Shown: positions 1 to 8,100, counted from the first letter of the stretch. The stretch is 33,097 nt of DNA from Nitrospira sp. (GCA_016784355.1 JADHUV010000031.1:1-33097), one strand, 5' to 3'. Numbers and translations: made by a program. Notes: generated from the sequence alone by a model not told the origin.

Positions 1-859
1 CAGTCACCTGCAGATGACACTGTCTGCAGGTCTCACTCCTGTTTACCGTATTCAACGTAGATCTAATATCCTCTTTACTGTAAATATCATGAATCCCGTT
101 TGTGGCATGACAGCTTATACAATCCGCTGCTTTCTCAGAACCGAGGGAAACAGACTTTCCATGAATTGAGCTTTCATAAGTGGCAACAGCCTCAAGCCGT
201 TTTTTTGAGGGATCAAGAGACTTCATATACTCTGTGTCTCCATGACAATTAAGAGAGCACATCTGAACTATTTCCTTTGGTGAGCGTGAAGTTTTGTGAC
301 GCAAGCGATGAGTAATATGCATATACGCCTGAGAGACACCTTTTTCTTCATGACAGTTCATACATCTCTGCAATGATGCATCCGAAACAACCTTTAGCTC
401 AACATCACTGAACAGCGGATTTAGATGACAGTATTTGCAGGTCGGCTTTGCCTCTGACATCTCCGGGGAGTCCTCAGTACTGACGCCGTGCACGCTTGAA
501 TCATAGAGCTGCATGATTTTTTTATGCGAGAAGTTTTCAGTTGCAAAAGGGGGTTTCACATGACACTCATTTGCACAATTAACCTCCTCAGTGACAGGAT
601 CATGCGGGAGTTTCGTAATAGAAGTATGACAATCCCGACACGGAACATTTCGATGCACACTTGCGGCATACTTGCTCTCGCTTACAAAGTAACTCCGTTT
701 CATACCTGACTCATCAATACGACCTAACTGGCGGTATTTATGACACATCAGGCAGTTCTCTGTATCAGCAGCATCTGCTTCCGAGGTCATCAAGGCAACC
801 GCCAGTGCAAAGATAATTGCAGCAGATTTTATAAGCATTATGTCCAGACGCTCTGTCAT
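1..859 (-). CDS. Multiheme c-type cytochrome, C-terminus beyond window edge
   Basis: The frame is open from an ATG at 859 to the window edge, giving 286 residues with the C-terminus missing. The N-terminus is a hydrophobic export signal ending near an AEA/DAA stretch. Eight heme-attachment sites are visible in order: CLMCH, CRDCH, CANECH, CKYCH, CMNCH, CSLNCH, CISCH and CRQCH. Two of them (CANECH, CSLNCH) have three residues between the cysteines instead of two. A GGGGGAG ribosome binding site lies just upstream of the chosen start, in the 15-base gap after the next cytochrome gene, so the two are probably co-transcribed. Known of the family: such proteins carry electrons in the periplasm or outer envelope of anaerobic respirers. 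The specific partner or substrate cannot be read from the sequence. Confidence 0.85.
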   Translation of the reverse strand, partial: MTERLDIMLIKSAAIIFALAVALMTSEADAADTENCLMCHKYRQLGRIDESGMKRSYFVSESKYAASVHRNVPCRDCHTSITKLPHDPVTEEVNCANECHVKPPFATENFSHKKIMQLYDSSVHGVSTEDSPEMSEAKPTCKYCHLNPLFSDVELKVVSDASLQRCMNCHEEKGVSQAYMHITHRLRHKTSRSPKEIVQMCSLNCHGDTEYMKSLDPSKKRLEAVATYESSIHGKSVSLGSEKAADCISCHATNGIHDIYSKEDIRSTLNTVNRSETCRQCHLQVT

Positions 860-874
860 TGCTCCCCCTGATAT

Positions 875-1750
875 TCAGTGGCATGCCATGCAAATCTTAT
901 CCGGCAGTCTGTGCTTAGCTTCAGCTCCAGCGCCTTTTGATCCAAGCCTTGCGGCAGGGATCACGCCCTTTTCATGCGGATTATGACAAGTCGCACAAAA
1001 AATCATTCCCTCATAATCCAGCGGCAATACGATTCCAAACTGACTCTCTGTATATTTCATTTTTCCACGTATTTTATAAGACGGCACAACATGATGATCA
1101 GCATCTGCAGGATGTTTAACGATCTTGCGATGACATCTCTGGCATACCATAGTCAGATCACCTATAAGCTGTACATCTTGAAAACCAGCTATAGACTGGT
1201 CTGGTACCCCGGCATGACAATATAGACATCTTGCGGCTATAATCTCACCGTTTTCATCAAGCTGCGTGTGAGGATTGAGCTTCTTATATTTTTCCTCGTC
1301 ATGACAGTGAAAACAGATATCCGTTCTTTTTTGATACGGTCCTCCCCTGAGAAACCTTTTATTACTTAGCTGTGACTCAATATTTTCTCCACATTGAATA
1401 TATAGATCATGGCACGTACCACATGAAATGGAACCTTTTCTAAGAGGCATGAAAGAGGGTATATTTTCTTTTTTTTCATCTGAGGGAACAATATCGACAG
1501 GATGTATATAATTTTCATTAGAATAATTATGACAATCGCACAGCCTTTGATAATCAGAGGCAAAACGTAATGCAGATTTACCGATATTATTGAGTGCCCC
1601 CTCATGACATTCCATACAGTAATCAGCACTGAAGTGTATATTTGTATCCGGAGAAATAGATCTGAATAAAGCGGTCGCGTGCTCCTGCCTTCTATCAAGT
1701 GCAAAAGACATACTGATTAAAAAGAACACTGCTGCAATTAAAATCAGCAT
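875..1750 (-). CDS. Octaheme-like exported c-type cytochrome
   Basis: The protein is 291 residues from the preferred ATG at 1750. An ATG at 1768 adds six residues, but those codons themselves spell AGGAGG, which is better placed as the ribosome binding site of the ATG at 1750. A signal peptide (LIAAVFFLISMSFA) comes first. Numbered from the longer start, heme motifs are CMECH 51, CGTCH 116, CFHCH 152, CLYCH 181, CQRCH 209, CATCH 258 and CMACH 293, the last ending exactly at the C-terminus. An eighth site, LCDCH at 76-80, has only one residue between its cysteines. It lies 15 bases ahead of the other multiheme cytochrome, consistent with an operon. By family, a periplasmic electron carrier; no close functional name is recognised. 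Confidence 0.88.
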   Translation of the reverse strand: MLILIAAVFFLISMSFALDRRQEHATALFRSISPDTNIHFSADYCMECHEGALNNIGKSALRFASDYQRLCDCHNYSNENYIHPVDIVPSDEKKENIPSFMPLRKGSISCGTCHDLYIQCGENIESQLSNKRFLRGGPYQKRTDICFHCHDEEKYKKLNPHTQLDENGEIIAARCLYCHAGVPDQSIAGFQDVQLIGDLTMVCQRCHRKIVKHPADADHHVVPSYKIRGKMKYTESQFGIVLPLDYEGMIFCATCHNPHEKGVIPAARLGSKGAGAEAKHRLPDKICMACH

Positions 1751-1882
1751 TATCATTAGCCTCCTCATATCAGTTCACTAATGCCTTTCACAAGATATTC
1801 CCTGTCTATGAATAAGCAATAAACATACCACGAAATCTAATAGAAATTGCCTGAAAAAACAGTAAGTTTTAAGCTTGATATA

Positions 1883-1913
1883 GCGATTTTCCAGAATTAT
1901 CTGGTGATATCGC
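1883..1913. other. Imperfect hairpin between methyltransferase and cytochrome genes
   Basis: The sequence contains GCGAT/ATCGC outer arms (1883-1887, 1909-1913) and an inner CCAGA/TCTGG stem (1891-1895, 1900-1904) separated by short internal loops. There is no T-run on either strand, so it is not a classical terminator. It lies in the 230-base leader upstream of the cytochrome pair and could be a leader structure or a protein site. No role is established. Confidence 0.3.
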
Positions 1914-1981
1914 CATATGAGTCATAGAATATGTCATTTGGGCTGTTAAGCAATTTACAACTGGGGCTTACAATAGGCTAA

Positions 1982-2731
1982 CTATTTCCTTCTTATCTGC
2001 AGAGTTAACGGCCAGTTCACCGGCACTTTTTCTGCCGGATTACCCCATACCTTACTCATCCGAGTGTGCAGGTCATTCATTGGAGACACCTTATTCACTG
2101 ACTCAAACTTCTTTATTGCAGACCAGGTAGATATATACCCGAGCAACTCATTTAAGTTCCACTCAGCCTTCATCTGAAACACAGGAACTGTGATCTCCTG
2201 AAGCGGAAACTCTATATCACTATATGCATTTGCAACAAGCAGTCTTTCTTTCGGCCAGTAATCTCCGAGAGTCCTGTAGTAAAAAGTCTGAATTAATTCA
2301 TCAATTGCAGGAGTCATATAAAGGAGATTATAGGACCAGACAGCAAGTATACCGCCTGGCTTCAATATACGTTCGGCCTCTTTGAAAAAATCATTAATAC
2401 AAAACCAGTGAAGCGCCTGCGAGACAGTTATCAAGTCCATAGTCGCGCTTCCCAGATTGCTCTGCTCAGCAGTTGCTACAAAATATTCAATACCGTCCGC
2501 CCTCTCAGCATTGGAAATTTGTGAACTGCTTGGATCTGAAGCAATAATCTTTTGAAAATATTTTACCAGTCGCTTGGCGGTCTGCCCTGTTCCGGTTGCG
2601 CAGTCCCAAACGATCTCATTATTCTCAACCAGAGATACTATGTACTCAAATAGCTCTGCAGGATATTCAGGACGAAATATTTTATAGTTTTTTGATACGT
2701 CAGAAAAGTAATCTTTAAATACCATACTCAT
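1982..2731 (-). CDS. Class I SAM-dependent methyltransferase
   Basis: This 249-residue cytosolic protein has the Rossmann methyltransferase signature. VWDCATGTGQTAKRL (about residues 41-55) is motif I, binding S-adenosylmethionine. An acidic loop IIASDPSSSQI follows, then the VSQALHWF segment, and ILKPGGILAVWSYN is the conserved motif after the catalytic strand. The N-terminal YKIFRPEYPAELFEYI is typical of the Methyltransf_11 / trans-aconitate methyltransferase-like group, whose members methylate small molecules. The substrate is not evident. A moderate AGGG ribosome binding site precedes the ATG. It lies on the same strand as the cytochromes but about 230 bases away, so co-transcription is uncertain. 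Confidence 0.85.
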   Translation of the reverse strand: MSMVFKDYFSDVSKNYKIFRPEYPAELFEYIVSLVENNEIVWDCATGTGQTAKRLVKYFQKIIASDPSSSQISNAERADGIEYFVATAEQSNLGSATMDLITVSQALHWFCINDFFKEAERILKPGGILAVWSYNLLYMTPAIDELIQTFYYRTLGDYWPKERLLVANAYSDIEFPLQEITVPVFQMKAEWNLNELLGYISTWSAIKKFESVNKVSPMNDLHTRMSKVWGNPAEKVPVNWPLTLQIRRK

Positions 2732-2918
2732 TATAAACCCTGTTTATAGTTCTCCATATCCGTATGGATCATCACTTAATAAGGCCTTATTTTCTCAGAA
2801 CAATCTTAACATCTGTACAGGTAAGATACGATGCACTAGCCCCGTTATTAATACTATCATAAATCGCTCATATCAGACTGCATGATCCTGATAGCAACAT
2901 AAAACAAAATCTCAGATC

Positions 2919-3065
2919 TTAACGGTAATGTGTCCTTTCAAGCGGCCTAAATTCAACCGTACTGTCATCTCCTATCAAGTGACCATTTATTGCAAGAAGC
3001 ACATCCCCTCGTTTCAGGAGTCCTTCTGCCGGTGAACCGGGAAGAATCTTATTTATCTGAATCAT
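2919..3065 (-). pseudogene. PDZ-domain remnant (decayed protease or scaffold gene)
   Basis: A 48-codon frame from an ATG at 3065 reads INKILPGSPAEGLLKRGDVL and then LLAINGHLIGDDSTVEF. This is the carboxylate-binding and second half of a PDZ domain of the type found in DegP/trypsin-like proteases. An in-frame stop lies three codons before the ATG. No protease domain with a His-Asp-Ser triad is found upstream. The frame ends soon after the PDZ core. It overlaps the tail of the frameshifted gene next to it in another frame. Most likely the eroded 3' part of a larger gene; a functional micro-PDZ protein is a less likely alternative. Confidence 0.5.
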
Positions 3066-3415
3066 GGGACACTCCTAGTTCAGATATTTTTTCTCTTCTT
3101 GAAATAGTCTGATATTTTGGTTCCATCGGTCTGCTGGAGGCCATGGCTTCAGACACCAGTCTCTTTCTCATCGACAAACTCGAACTTTGGAGCTGTTGTA
3201 TGAAGCTGATTTGCCGCCTCCTTCAATAATACCATCTCAGTAACTGTCCGATAAGTAGGAGCTACAAACAATCTGGCATAACACTCACCCGGCTTTGCAT
3301 TGGGCGGCAAAAGTTCCTCACCTACCATCATTTCCGCAGTAAAAGCGATGCCAGGGACCAGGGTTCCTGCCATAATTAAGATTGTACAGAGAGCATATGT
3401 AAGTATTTTTTTCAT
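3049..3415 (-). pseudogene. Exported repeat protein broken by a frameshift
   Basis: The start is the ATG at 3415, preceded by AAGGAG at good spacing. It begins with a clear signal peptide (MKKILTYALCTILIMAGTL). The mature part starts PPNAKPGECYARLFV, a motif I associate with exported or OmpA-linked proteins built from repeats. In frame it stops at 3149, 88 codons in. Shifting by one base near 3165 restores similar repeats: APTYRTVTEMVLLKEA, APKFEFVDEK|RLVSEA and EPKYQTISRREKISEL, each about 22-23 residues. The shifted frame ends at 3049. I infer a single-base insertion in a once longer repeat protein. A sequencing or assembly error would look the same. It is followed by the PDZ remnant, so the whole patch seems to be decaying. 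Confidence 0.55.
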
Positions 3416-3607
3416 TTCAATACTCCTTATAACTGCACGGAAATATGCAGGGACACTCTTTTCTGCCCGCATTACTACATGCTTTGCGATAATATATACT
3501 TGACATGGACATATCTACCTGTGCTTTTCACTACGATAGGCTGATTTTCCATACATGTTCAGCACTACCTCCTTTCCTTCCCTAGTAAACGGCAAAGCAA
3601 TAATAAA

Positions 3608-3653
3608 GACATGTGAGGATCATGTCAGAGCAAATGATATGATTTAAGTCATA
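3608..3653. promoter_or_regulatory. Candidate regulator sites: inverted repeat plus CRP/FNR-like palindrome
   Basis: GACATG-N7-CATGTC (3608-3626) is a perfect 6-base inverted repeat. Twelve bases later TATGATTTAAGTCATA (3638-3653) is a near-perfect 16-base palindrome resembling the TTGAT-N4-ATCAA class bound by CRP/FNR-family regulators. AT-rich sequence and an AAGGAG ribosome binding site follow on the plus strand. Regulator identity is inference. Confidence 0.4.
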
Positions 3654-3692
3654 GTATTCAGAAATATATAATAAGTATATAAGGAGACTGCA

Positions 3693-3758
3693 ATGAGCAA
3701 GGTTATTACAATCACAAGAGGAAGTACGATAGGCAGTTTTTTGAACTTAAGGCTATAG
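3693..3758 (+). CDS. Possible 21-residue peptide or gene remnant
   Basis: An ATG with an AAGGAGA ribosome binding site eight bases upstream opens a 21-codon frame starting MSKVITITRGSTIG and ending in TAG. It sits directly downstream of the palindromic sites at 3608-3653. The opening faintly recalls the start of nucleotide-kinase P-loop proteins (VITISR), so it may be the head of a lost gene rather than a real peptide. The evidence is only the ribosome binding site and position. Confidence 0.25.
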   Translation: MSKVITITRGSTIGSFLNLRL

Positions 3759-3861
3759 TAACCTGATCTAACTGAGAGCCCAAAAATTCGGTGGGAAGTT
3801 CACACTTATTACGAATATACTTACCTTAAGCCCTTTATTAATAACCACTAAAATAAAAAAC

Positions 3862-3927
3862 TAGGGCGGTCACAATATCCTACAGGACTACATGTCCCAC
3901 CATTCACAGGCCTTATTGTCCGCCCTA
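3862..3927 (+). repeat. Inverted repeat upstream of sigma-54 promoter
   Basis: The arms TAGGGCGGTCACAAT (3862-3876) and ATTGTCCGCCCTA (3915-3927) are complementary except for two extra bases. They enclose a 38-base spacer holding a small GGAC-TACAT-GTCC hairpin. The right arm ends about 47 bases before the -24 element of the sigma-54 promoter. Enhancer-binding proteins often use paired inverted sites upstream of such promoters, so this may be an activator site. Alternatively it is a stem-loop terminator of a lost upstream gene. Confidence 0.45.
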
Positions 3928-3974
3928 AAACAATCAAAAATCATAACACCTTATAAAAACAGGCTTTTTTATAC

Positions 3975-3990
3975 TGGCATAGCAATTGCA
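3975..3990 (+). promoter_or_regulatory. Sigma-54 (RpoN) promoter for small protein-dnaK operon
   Basis: TGGCAT-AGCAA-TTGCA matches the RpoN consensus TGGCAC-N5-TTGCW, with GG (3976-3977) and GC (3988-3989) at the required spacing. The predicted transcript starts near 4000, giving a leader of about 40 bases to the ATG at 4039. No CIRCE element was seen nearby. Confidence 0.6.
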
Positions 3991-4038
3991 TTATACCATC
4001 AAGTATACGCAGTCAACTTAACTAAGGGAGGTAAGACT

Positions 4039-4227
4039 ATGTCAAGCGTCTCCAGTGATTATATGACCATGATAGATGAAAATGAAGAAAACAGTGAGAA
4101 AAAGGAATCAGCAGTGTTTGAAGCACTTGTTTACAGTACTCAGACCAATCTTATGGGACTGTTACTTGCAACAAGTGAAGACATTGAGAAGTTACCGATA
4201 ATCTATACAACAGAGGCACAAGCCTAA
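4039..4227 (+). CDS. Small acidic protein of unknown function, upstream of dnaK
   Basis: A 62-residue protein starts at the ATG at 4039 behind a strong AAGGGAGGT ribosome binding site. A longer in-frame start at 3892 is rejected because it would run through the inverted repeat and the sigma-54 promoter. The N-terminal half is polar and acidic (DENEENSEKKES). The second half, SAVFEALVYSTQTNLMGLLL, is amphipathic and probably helical. No signal peptide, cysteines or recognised domain are seen. It ends 25 bases before dnaK and shares its promoter and terminator, so it may act with this DnaK as an adaptor or client. That link rests on position only. Confidence 0.6.
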   Translation: MSSVSSDYMTMIDENEENSEKKESAVFEALVYSTQTNLMGLLLATSEDIEKLPIIYTTEAQA

Positions 4228-4252
4228 TAATAAAAAGGAGGAGTAAGAAGCG

Positions 4253-6172
4253 ATGTCAAAAGCTATTGGAATTGATCTAGGAACAACTAACTCAGCAGTA
4301 TCTGTAGTGCATAACGGTGAAAGGGTGGTTATTCCCAACCAGGAAGGCAATAGGACAACACCATCGGTAGTCGCATTTACAGATAAGGGGGAAAGACTTG
4401 CTGGACAGGTAGCAAAAAGGCAGGCAGTCACAAACCCTGAAAATACCGTATTTTCAATAAAGAGACTTATGGGACGTAAATTTGATTCAGCCGAGGTTAA
4501 AGATGCGATCAGCAAACTCCCTTACAAGATCGTAGCAGCAGCTAATGGTGACGCACATGTAGAGATTAAGGGGAAAAGTTACTCACCTCCTGAGATCTCT
4601 GCTATGATTCTTCAGAAGCTTAAACTGGCGGCGGAAGACTACCTCGGCGATAAGGTAACAGAGGCGGTTATAACAGTACCCGCATACTTTGATGATAGTC
4701 AGAGGCAGGCCACAAAAGATGCCGGCAAAATTGCCGGACTGAACGTACTTAGAATTATCAATGAGCCAACAGCAGCAGCTCTTGCCTATGGATCAGATTC
4801 AAAGAAAGATGAAAAAATCGCGGTCTATGACCTGGGAGGCGGGACTTTCGATGTCTCTATTCTCGAGATAGGTGATGGAGTTACTGAGGTGAAATCCACT
4901 AACGGCGATACCTTCCTTGGCGGTGATGACTTTGACCTGCAGATTATTGACTGGCTGATAGATGAATTTAATAAAGAACAGGGTATAAATCTTAAAAATG
5001 ATAAGATGGCGCTGCAGAGGTTGAAAGAGGCAGCAGAAAAAGCAAAGGTCGAACTCTCAACTGCAGCAGAGACTGAGATCAACCTTCCCTTTATAACAGC
5101 GGATGCATCAGGCCCCAAGCATTTTGTCATGAAGCTTACCAGAGCAAAATTTGAGCTGCTTACTAACAGCCTGGTCACCCGTTCTCTTGAGCCATGCAAA
5201 AAAGCACTGAAAGATGCAGGTCTCAACGCCTCTGATATCGATGAAATCCTGTTAGTCGGCGGACAGACCAGAAGCCCCAGGGTTGCCGAAGAGGTAAAAA
5301 AGTTTTTCAATAAAGAACCTAACAAGAGTGTTAACCCCGATGAGGCGGTAGCCATGGGCGCTGCAATACAGGCCGCCGTTATTAAGGGTGAGGTCAAAGA
5401 CGTACTGCTTCTGGATGTAACTCCTCTTTCTATGGGTATCGAGACTCTGGGCGGAGTCCTTACAAAAGTAATCGAAAGAAACACAACGATTCCAACCAAG
5501 AAGAGCCAGACCTTCTCTACCGCTGAGGATAACCAGCCGGCTGTAAGCGTAAGGATCTTCCAGGGTGAACGTGAGATGGCCTCTGACAATAAACTGCTCG
5601 GAAACTTTGAGCTGGTAGGACTTCCGCCAGCACCAAGGGGTATGCCTCAGATCGAGGTAACCTTTGATATCGATGCAAACGGCATCCTGCATGTATCTGC
5701 CAAAGACAAGGGTACAGGCAAAGAGCAGTCCATCCGAATCACCTCATCAAGCGGACTTTCCGAGGATGAAGTTAACAGGATGGTAAATGAGGCAGAGGCC
5801 CATTCAGATGAAGACAGTAAGAAAAGAGCACTGATAGAAGCACGCAATGAAGCGGACAGCCTGATCTATACCGTTGAAAAAACCCTGTCCGAAAACAGTG
5901 ATAAGGTAGAGGCAGATGACAAGAGTGCCATTGAATCAGCCCTTGGAAGTTTGAAGGCTTTGAAGGATACCTCAGAAAATCCGGAAGAAATACGTACAGC
6001 AGCTACAGCCCTTACTACTGCTGCCCATAAACTGGCCGAGCATATGTACAAGGATCATGATGCAGGTGCATCCGGCTGTGGTGGAGGCGGCTGCGGAACT
6101 GCTCAGCCTGAACATAAAGATGGAGATACAGTAGAAGCAGAGTTTGAGGAAGAAACTACAGGCACACGCTAA
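4253..6172 (+). CDS. dnaK: Hsp70 chaperone DnaK
   Basis: At 639 residues this is full length for DnaK, the ATP-dependent Hsp70 that binds exposed hydrophobic peptides with DnaJ and GrpE. The N-terminal nucleotide-binding domain shows [11 protein letters not shown] (phosphate loop 1), [12 protein letters not shown], the [12 protein letters not shown] loop and [12 protein letters not shown]. The interdomain linker region [19 protein letters not shown] leads into the substrate-binding domain. The C-terminal tail carries GCGGGGCG (residues 608-615) and ends [12 protein letters not shown] rather than EEVKDKK. The two cysteines could bind metal or form a disulfide. The start has an AAGGAGGAG ribosome binding site. 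It lies behind a sigma-54 promoter with a small unknown gene and without grpE or dnaJ next to it, so it may be a secondary, specially regulated DnaK. Confidence 0.97.
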   Translation: MSKAIGIDLGTTNSAVSVVHNGERVVIPNQEGNRTTPSVVAFTDKGERLAGQVAKRQAVTNPENTVFSIKRLMGRKFDSAEVKDAISKLPYKIVAAANGDAHVEIKGKSYSPPEISAMILQKLKLAAEDYLGDKVTEAVITVPAYFDDSQRQATKDAGKIAGLNVLRIINEPTAAALAYGSDSKKDEKIAVYDLGGGTFDVSILEIGDGVTEVKSTNGDTFLGGDDFDLQIIDWLIDEFNKEQGINLKNDKMALQRLKEAAEKAKVELSTAAETEINLPFITADASGPKHFVMKLTRAKFELLTNSLVTRSLEPCKKALKDAGLNASDIDEILLVGGQTRSPRVAEEVKKFFNKEPNKSVNPDEAVAMGAAIQAAVIKGEVKDVLLLDVTPLSMGIETLGGVLTKVIERNTTIPTKKSQTFSTAEDNQPAVSVRIFQGEREMASDNKLLGNFELVGLPPAPRGMPQIEVTFDIDANGILHVSAKDKGTGKEQSIRITSSSGLSEDEVNRMVNEAEAHSDEDSKKRALIEARNEADSLIYTVEKTLSENSDKVEADDKSAIESALGSLKALKDTSENPEEIRTAATALTTAAHKLAEHMYKDHDAGASGCGGGGCGTAQPEHKDGDTVEAEFEEETTGTR

Positions 6173-6194
6173 TCAAGTAGCATACAAATAATAG

Positions 6195-6232
6195 AGAGGC
6201 CCGCCCTTATATCAGGGCGGGCCTCTTTTTTT
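6195..6232 (+). terminator. Rho-independent terminator after dnaK
   Basis: A 13-base-pair GC-rich stem (AGAGGCCCGCCCT / AGGGCGGGCCTCT) with a six-base loop is followed by seven Ts. It ends four bases before the stop codon of the convergent ComEA-like gene. The opposite strand lacks a clean T-run. Confidence 0.93.
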
Positions 6233-6236
6233 CAAA

Positions 6237-6557
6237 CTACTGCAGGACTAGCCGCCCCCTGATTTTCTCGATCGTCTTTTTACCTATACCATCTACTTGT
6301 TTAAGATCATCAATGCTCTTAAACAATCCTTTTGACTCCCTGTAGGCAATAATAGTCTCGGCCTTCTTTTTACCAATACCATCAAGAGCAGAGAGTTCTT
6401 TAATACCTGCCTCATTAATATTGATCAATACCCTGTCTTGCTCTACGGCCGTAATACTTGAACTCTTCTGAGCCATTGCAAATTCACTTGTCAGTAAACC
6501 TGCTACAAGCACCATCATAAGTATTACTAAAAGCCCTGCCCTGTTTCTCTTTTGCAT
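6237..6557 (-). CDS. Exported ComEA-like helix-hairpin-helix DNA-binding protein
   Basis: This 106-residue protein starts with a signal or anchor sequence (LLVILMMVLVAGLLTSEFAM). From about residue 45 it carries tandem helix-hairpin-helix motifs: ININEAGIKELSALDGIGKK and then FKSIDDLKQVDGIGKKTIEK. This is the ComEA arrangement, in which a periplasmic or membrane-anchored protein binds incoming double-stranded DNA during natural transformation. No other competence gene is nearby, and stand-alone short ComEA homologues occur in many non-competent bacteria, so the role is not certain. The start has an AAGGGGAC ribosome binding site. About 280 bases up to the next gene (6558-6840) hold nothing I can support. 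Confidence 0.85.
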   Translation of the reverse strand: MQKRNRAGLLVILMMVLVAGLLTSEFAMAQKSSSITAVEQDRVLININEAGIKELSALDGIGKKKAETIIAYRESKGLFKSIDDLKQVDGIGKKTIEKIRGRLVLQ

Positions 6558-6840
6558 TTTGTCCCCTTTGCAATTTTAAAATTATGATTTATTCATCAGT
6601 ATTTCACGCATACATTTTTATCTCTCCTTTCATTTATTAGAGACAGAAAGCAAGACCGTGGCGCTGTAGATATGTATTAAGACCTATTAAAAAAGCATAA
6701 GCGGTCATGCAATACATTCAGCATGTATGATGTTTATAAATTGTGATCCTGATAAATTTAGTGAGGCCTGCCAGCCCTGTCCCTTAAACAAGTTGAGTAT
6801 ATCGAATTCTATAATATTCTTCAAGAGGTGGGATAAACAA

Positions 6841-7707
6841 TTACAATACCCCGGTACCAATACTCTGCAAAACACTCCCCTTCTGATCAAACTTACAGGC
6901 CGCATAAAAAGGATCATGATAAAAAAGCAGCCACGCATCCTCTTTGCGTGCCCGTCCCTCAAATAACTCCTTTTGCTCTATCGCCTCAAGCGGGAAGTTA
7001 TCATATGCCATGATCCACAATGGATTATAATGTGCATGTGTCGGAAGCAGATCTCCAAGGTGATAAGCCACCTCGCCTTCTGAATGGAATCTGATAATCT
7101 GATGCCCGCGATTATGTCCGCCTGTAACTATCAGCTCAACTCCTTCGCAGACCTTTATATCTCCATCTATTAATTGCAGATTGGAACTATCCCTGAGGAT
7201 TTCATTATTCTCCGGCCAGAAGGTATTAACTGAACGTATATTCGGTCTCAAAACATCCTCCCACTCACTCTTTTGCAAGAGATGCAGTGCATTGTTAAAG
7301 GTAAGACCGAGATGACCTTCATTATCCTTAGAGACAACGCCCCCGGCATGGTCAAAGTCATAATGAGTCAAAACGACATAATCTATATCTTCAGGAGCAA
7401 GACCAAGAGAATTTAGATCATTAACCAGATCCCATTCAGCATTAACACGAAAGATCTTCTTCTGCTTATCCGTAAGTTTATTGCCGATACCGGTCTCTAT
7501 AAGTATATTATTTTTAGGGGTCCTGAGAAGCATAGGTCTTGCGGCCAGAGGAACATAGTTGTTTGGATCGCAGGGATATTTCTTCTCCCATAAAACCTTC
7601 GGGACCACACCAAACATTGCTCCGCCATCTAGTGCAAAATTACCGCCATTAAGCCATGAGATTTCAAACTCACCTATCTTCAGATTATCAATCTTATTTT
7701 TTGTCAT
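6841..7707 (-). CDS. Metallo-beta-lactamase-fold hydrolase with HxDxDH motif
   Basis: The protein is 288 residues with no signal peptide. It resembles the lactonase-like branch of the MBL superfamily. Metal-site residues are THYDFDHAGG (H115, D119, H120), H202 in GGHNRGHQ, D219 in HLGDLLPTH and H264 in LLFYHDP. The second His of the usual HxHxDH motif is Asp117. If this is not tolerated, site 1 would be altered; an active dinuclear variant is also possible. Known members hydrolyse lactones, thioesters or phosphodiesters; the substrate here is unknown. A GAAGAG ribosome binding site precedes the ATG. The remnant of another gene lies immediately upstream on the same strand. Confidence 0.88.
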   Translation of the reverse strand: MTKNKIDNLKIGEFEISWLNGGNFALDGGAMFGVVPKVLWEKKYPCDPNNYVPLAARPMLLRTPKNNILIETGIGNKLTDKQKKIFRVNAEWDLVNDLNSLGLAPEDIDYVVLTHYDFDHAGGVVSKDNEGHLGLTFNNALHLLQKSEWEDVLRPNIRSVNTFWPENNEILRDSSNLQLIDGDIKVCEGVELIVTGGHNRGHQIIRFHSEGEVAYHLGDLLPTHAHYNPLWIMAYDNFPLEAIEQKELFEGRARKEDAWLLFYHDPFYAACKFDQKGSVLQSIGTGVL

Positions 7708-7729
7708 CTACACTCTTCGATGTGATTAT

Positions 7730-8100
7730 TTATAGTTGATATTGAAGGTCCATATCTCTTATGCTTTCCTCATTTACCAAAACAGTCCCTATACATTCCG
7801 TAAGCTCTTCTATATCTTTTGTATTAAGCTGCACTTTTTTGAAAATCTTATTCAATAATTTTTCTTTTACAGTAATAGACAACAGCTATTCATTTTCAGT
7901 ACCATCAACATTTCTAACCCCTAAATATCTCTTAATGTCGATAATTCACGTTCAAGGCAAACCACTAACTTCTTGCCATATATTCCCGGATTAGTTTCTG
8001 CATCTTCTCCCGGAGACGGCTTAAAATTATCGCTTCTAATATATATATCTTGTCATAATTCCCGGCCTTGACTGCCATTTAATTTTACCTTGATTTCAAT
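7730..8100 (-). pseudogene. Decayed gene(s), family not recognised
   Basis: Conceptual translation gives protein-like stretches broken by stops and a frame change. From 8100 one frame reads IEIKVKLNGSQGREL, a TGA, then SDNFKPSPGEDAETNPGIYG and KKLVVCLEREL before a TAG. A second frame then reads IKRYLGVRNVDGTENE, a TAG, then LLSITVKEKLLNKIFKKV and IEELTECIGTVLVNEESIRD, ending with TAA at 7730-7732. The composition and lack of low-complexity residues suggest real former coding sequence, perhaps two short genes. I do not recognise the family. Confidence 0.45.

Noticed and set aside
3063..3144. Reading the QTISRREKISELGV segment as part of the PDZ protease
   Set aside because: It fits better as the third repeat of the frameshifted exported protein, and is in a different frame from the PDZ core.
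3892..4038. Extended N-terminus of the small protein upstream of dnaK
   Set aside because: It would cover the inverted repeat and the sigma-54 promoter, and the ATG at 4039 has a much better ribosome binding site.
4825..5692. Long open frames on the minus strand inside dnaK
   Set aside because: They are opposite-strand shadows of a highly conserved coding gene, with no ribosome binding site or recognisable domain.
6705..6962. Open frame on the minus strand covering the gap after the MBL gene
   Set aside because: Its first half is a shadow of the MBL gene's 3' end; the remainder has no ribosome binding site or family features.
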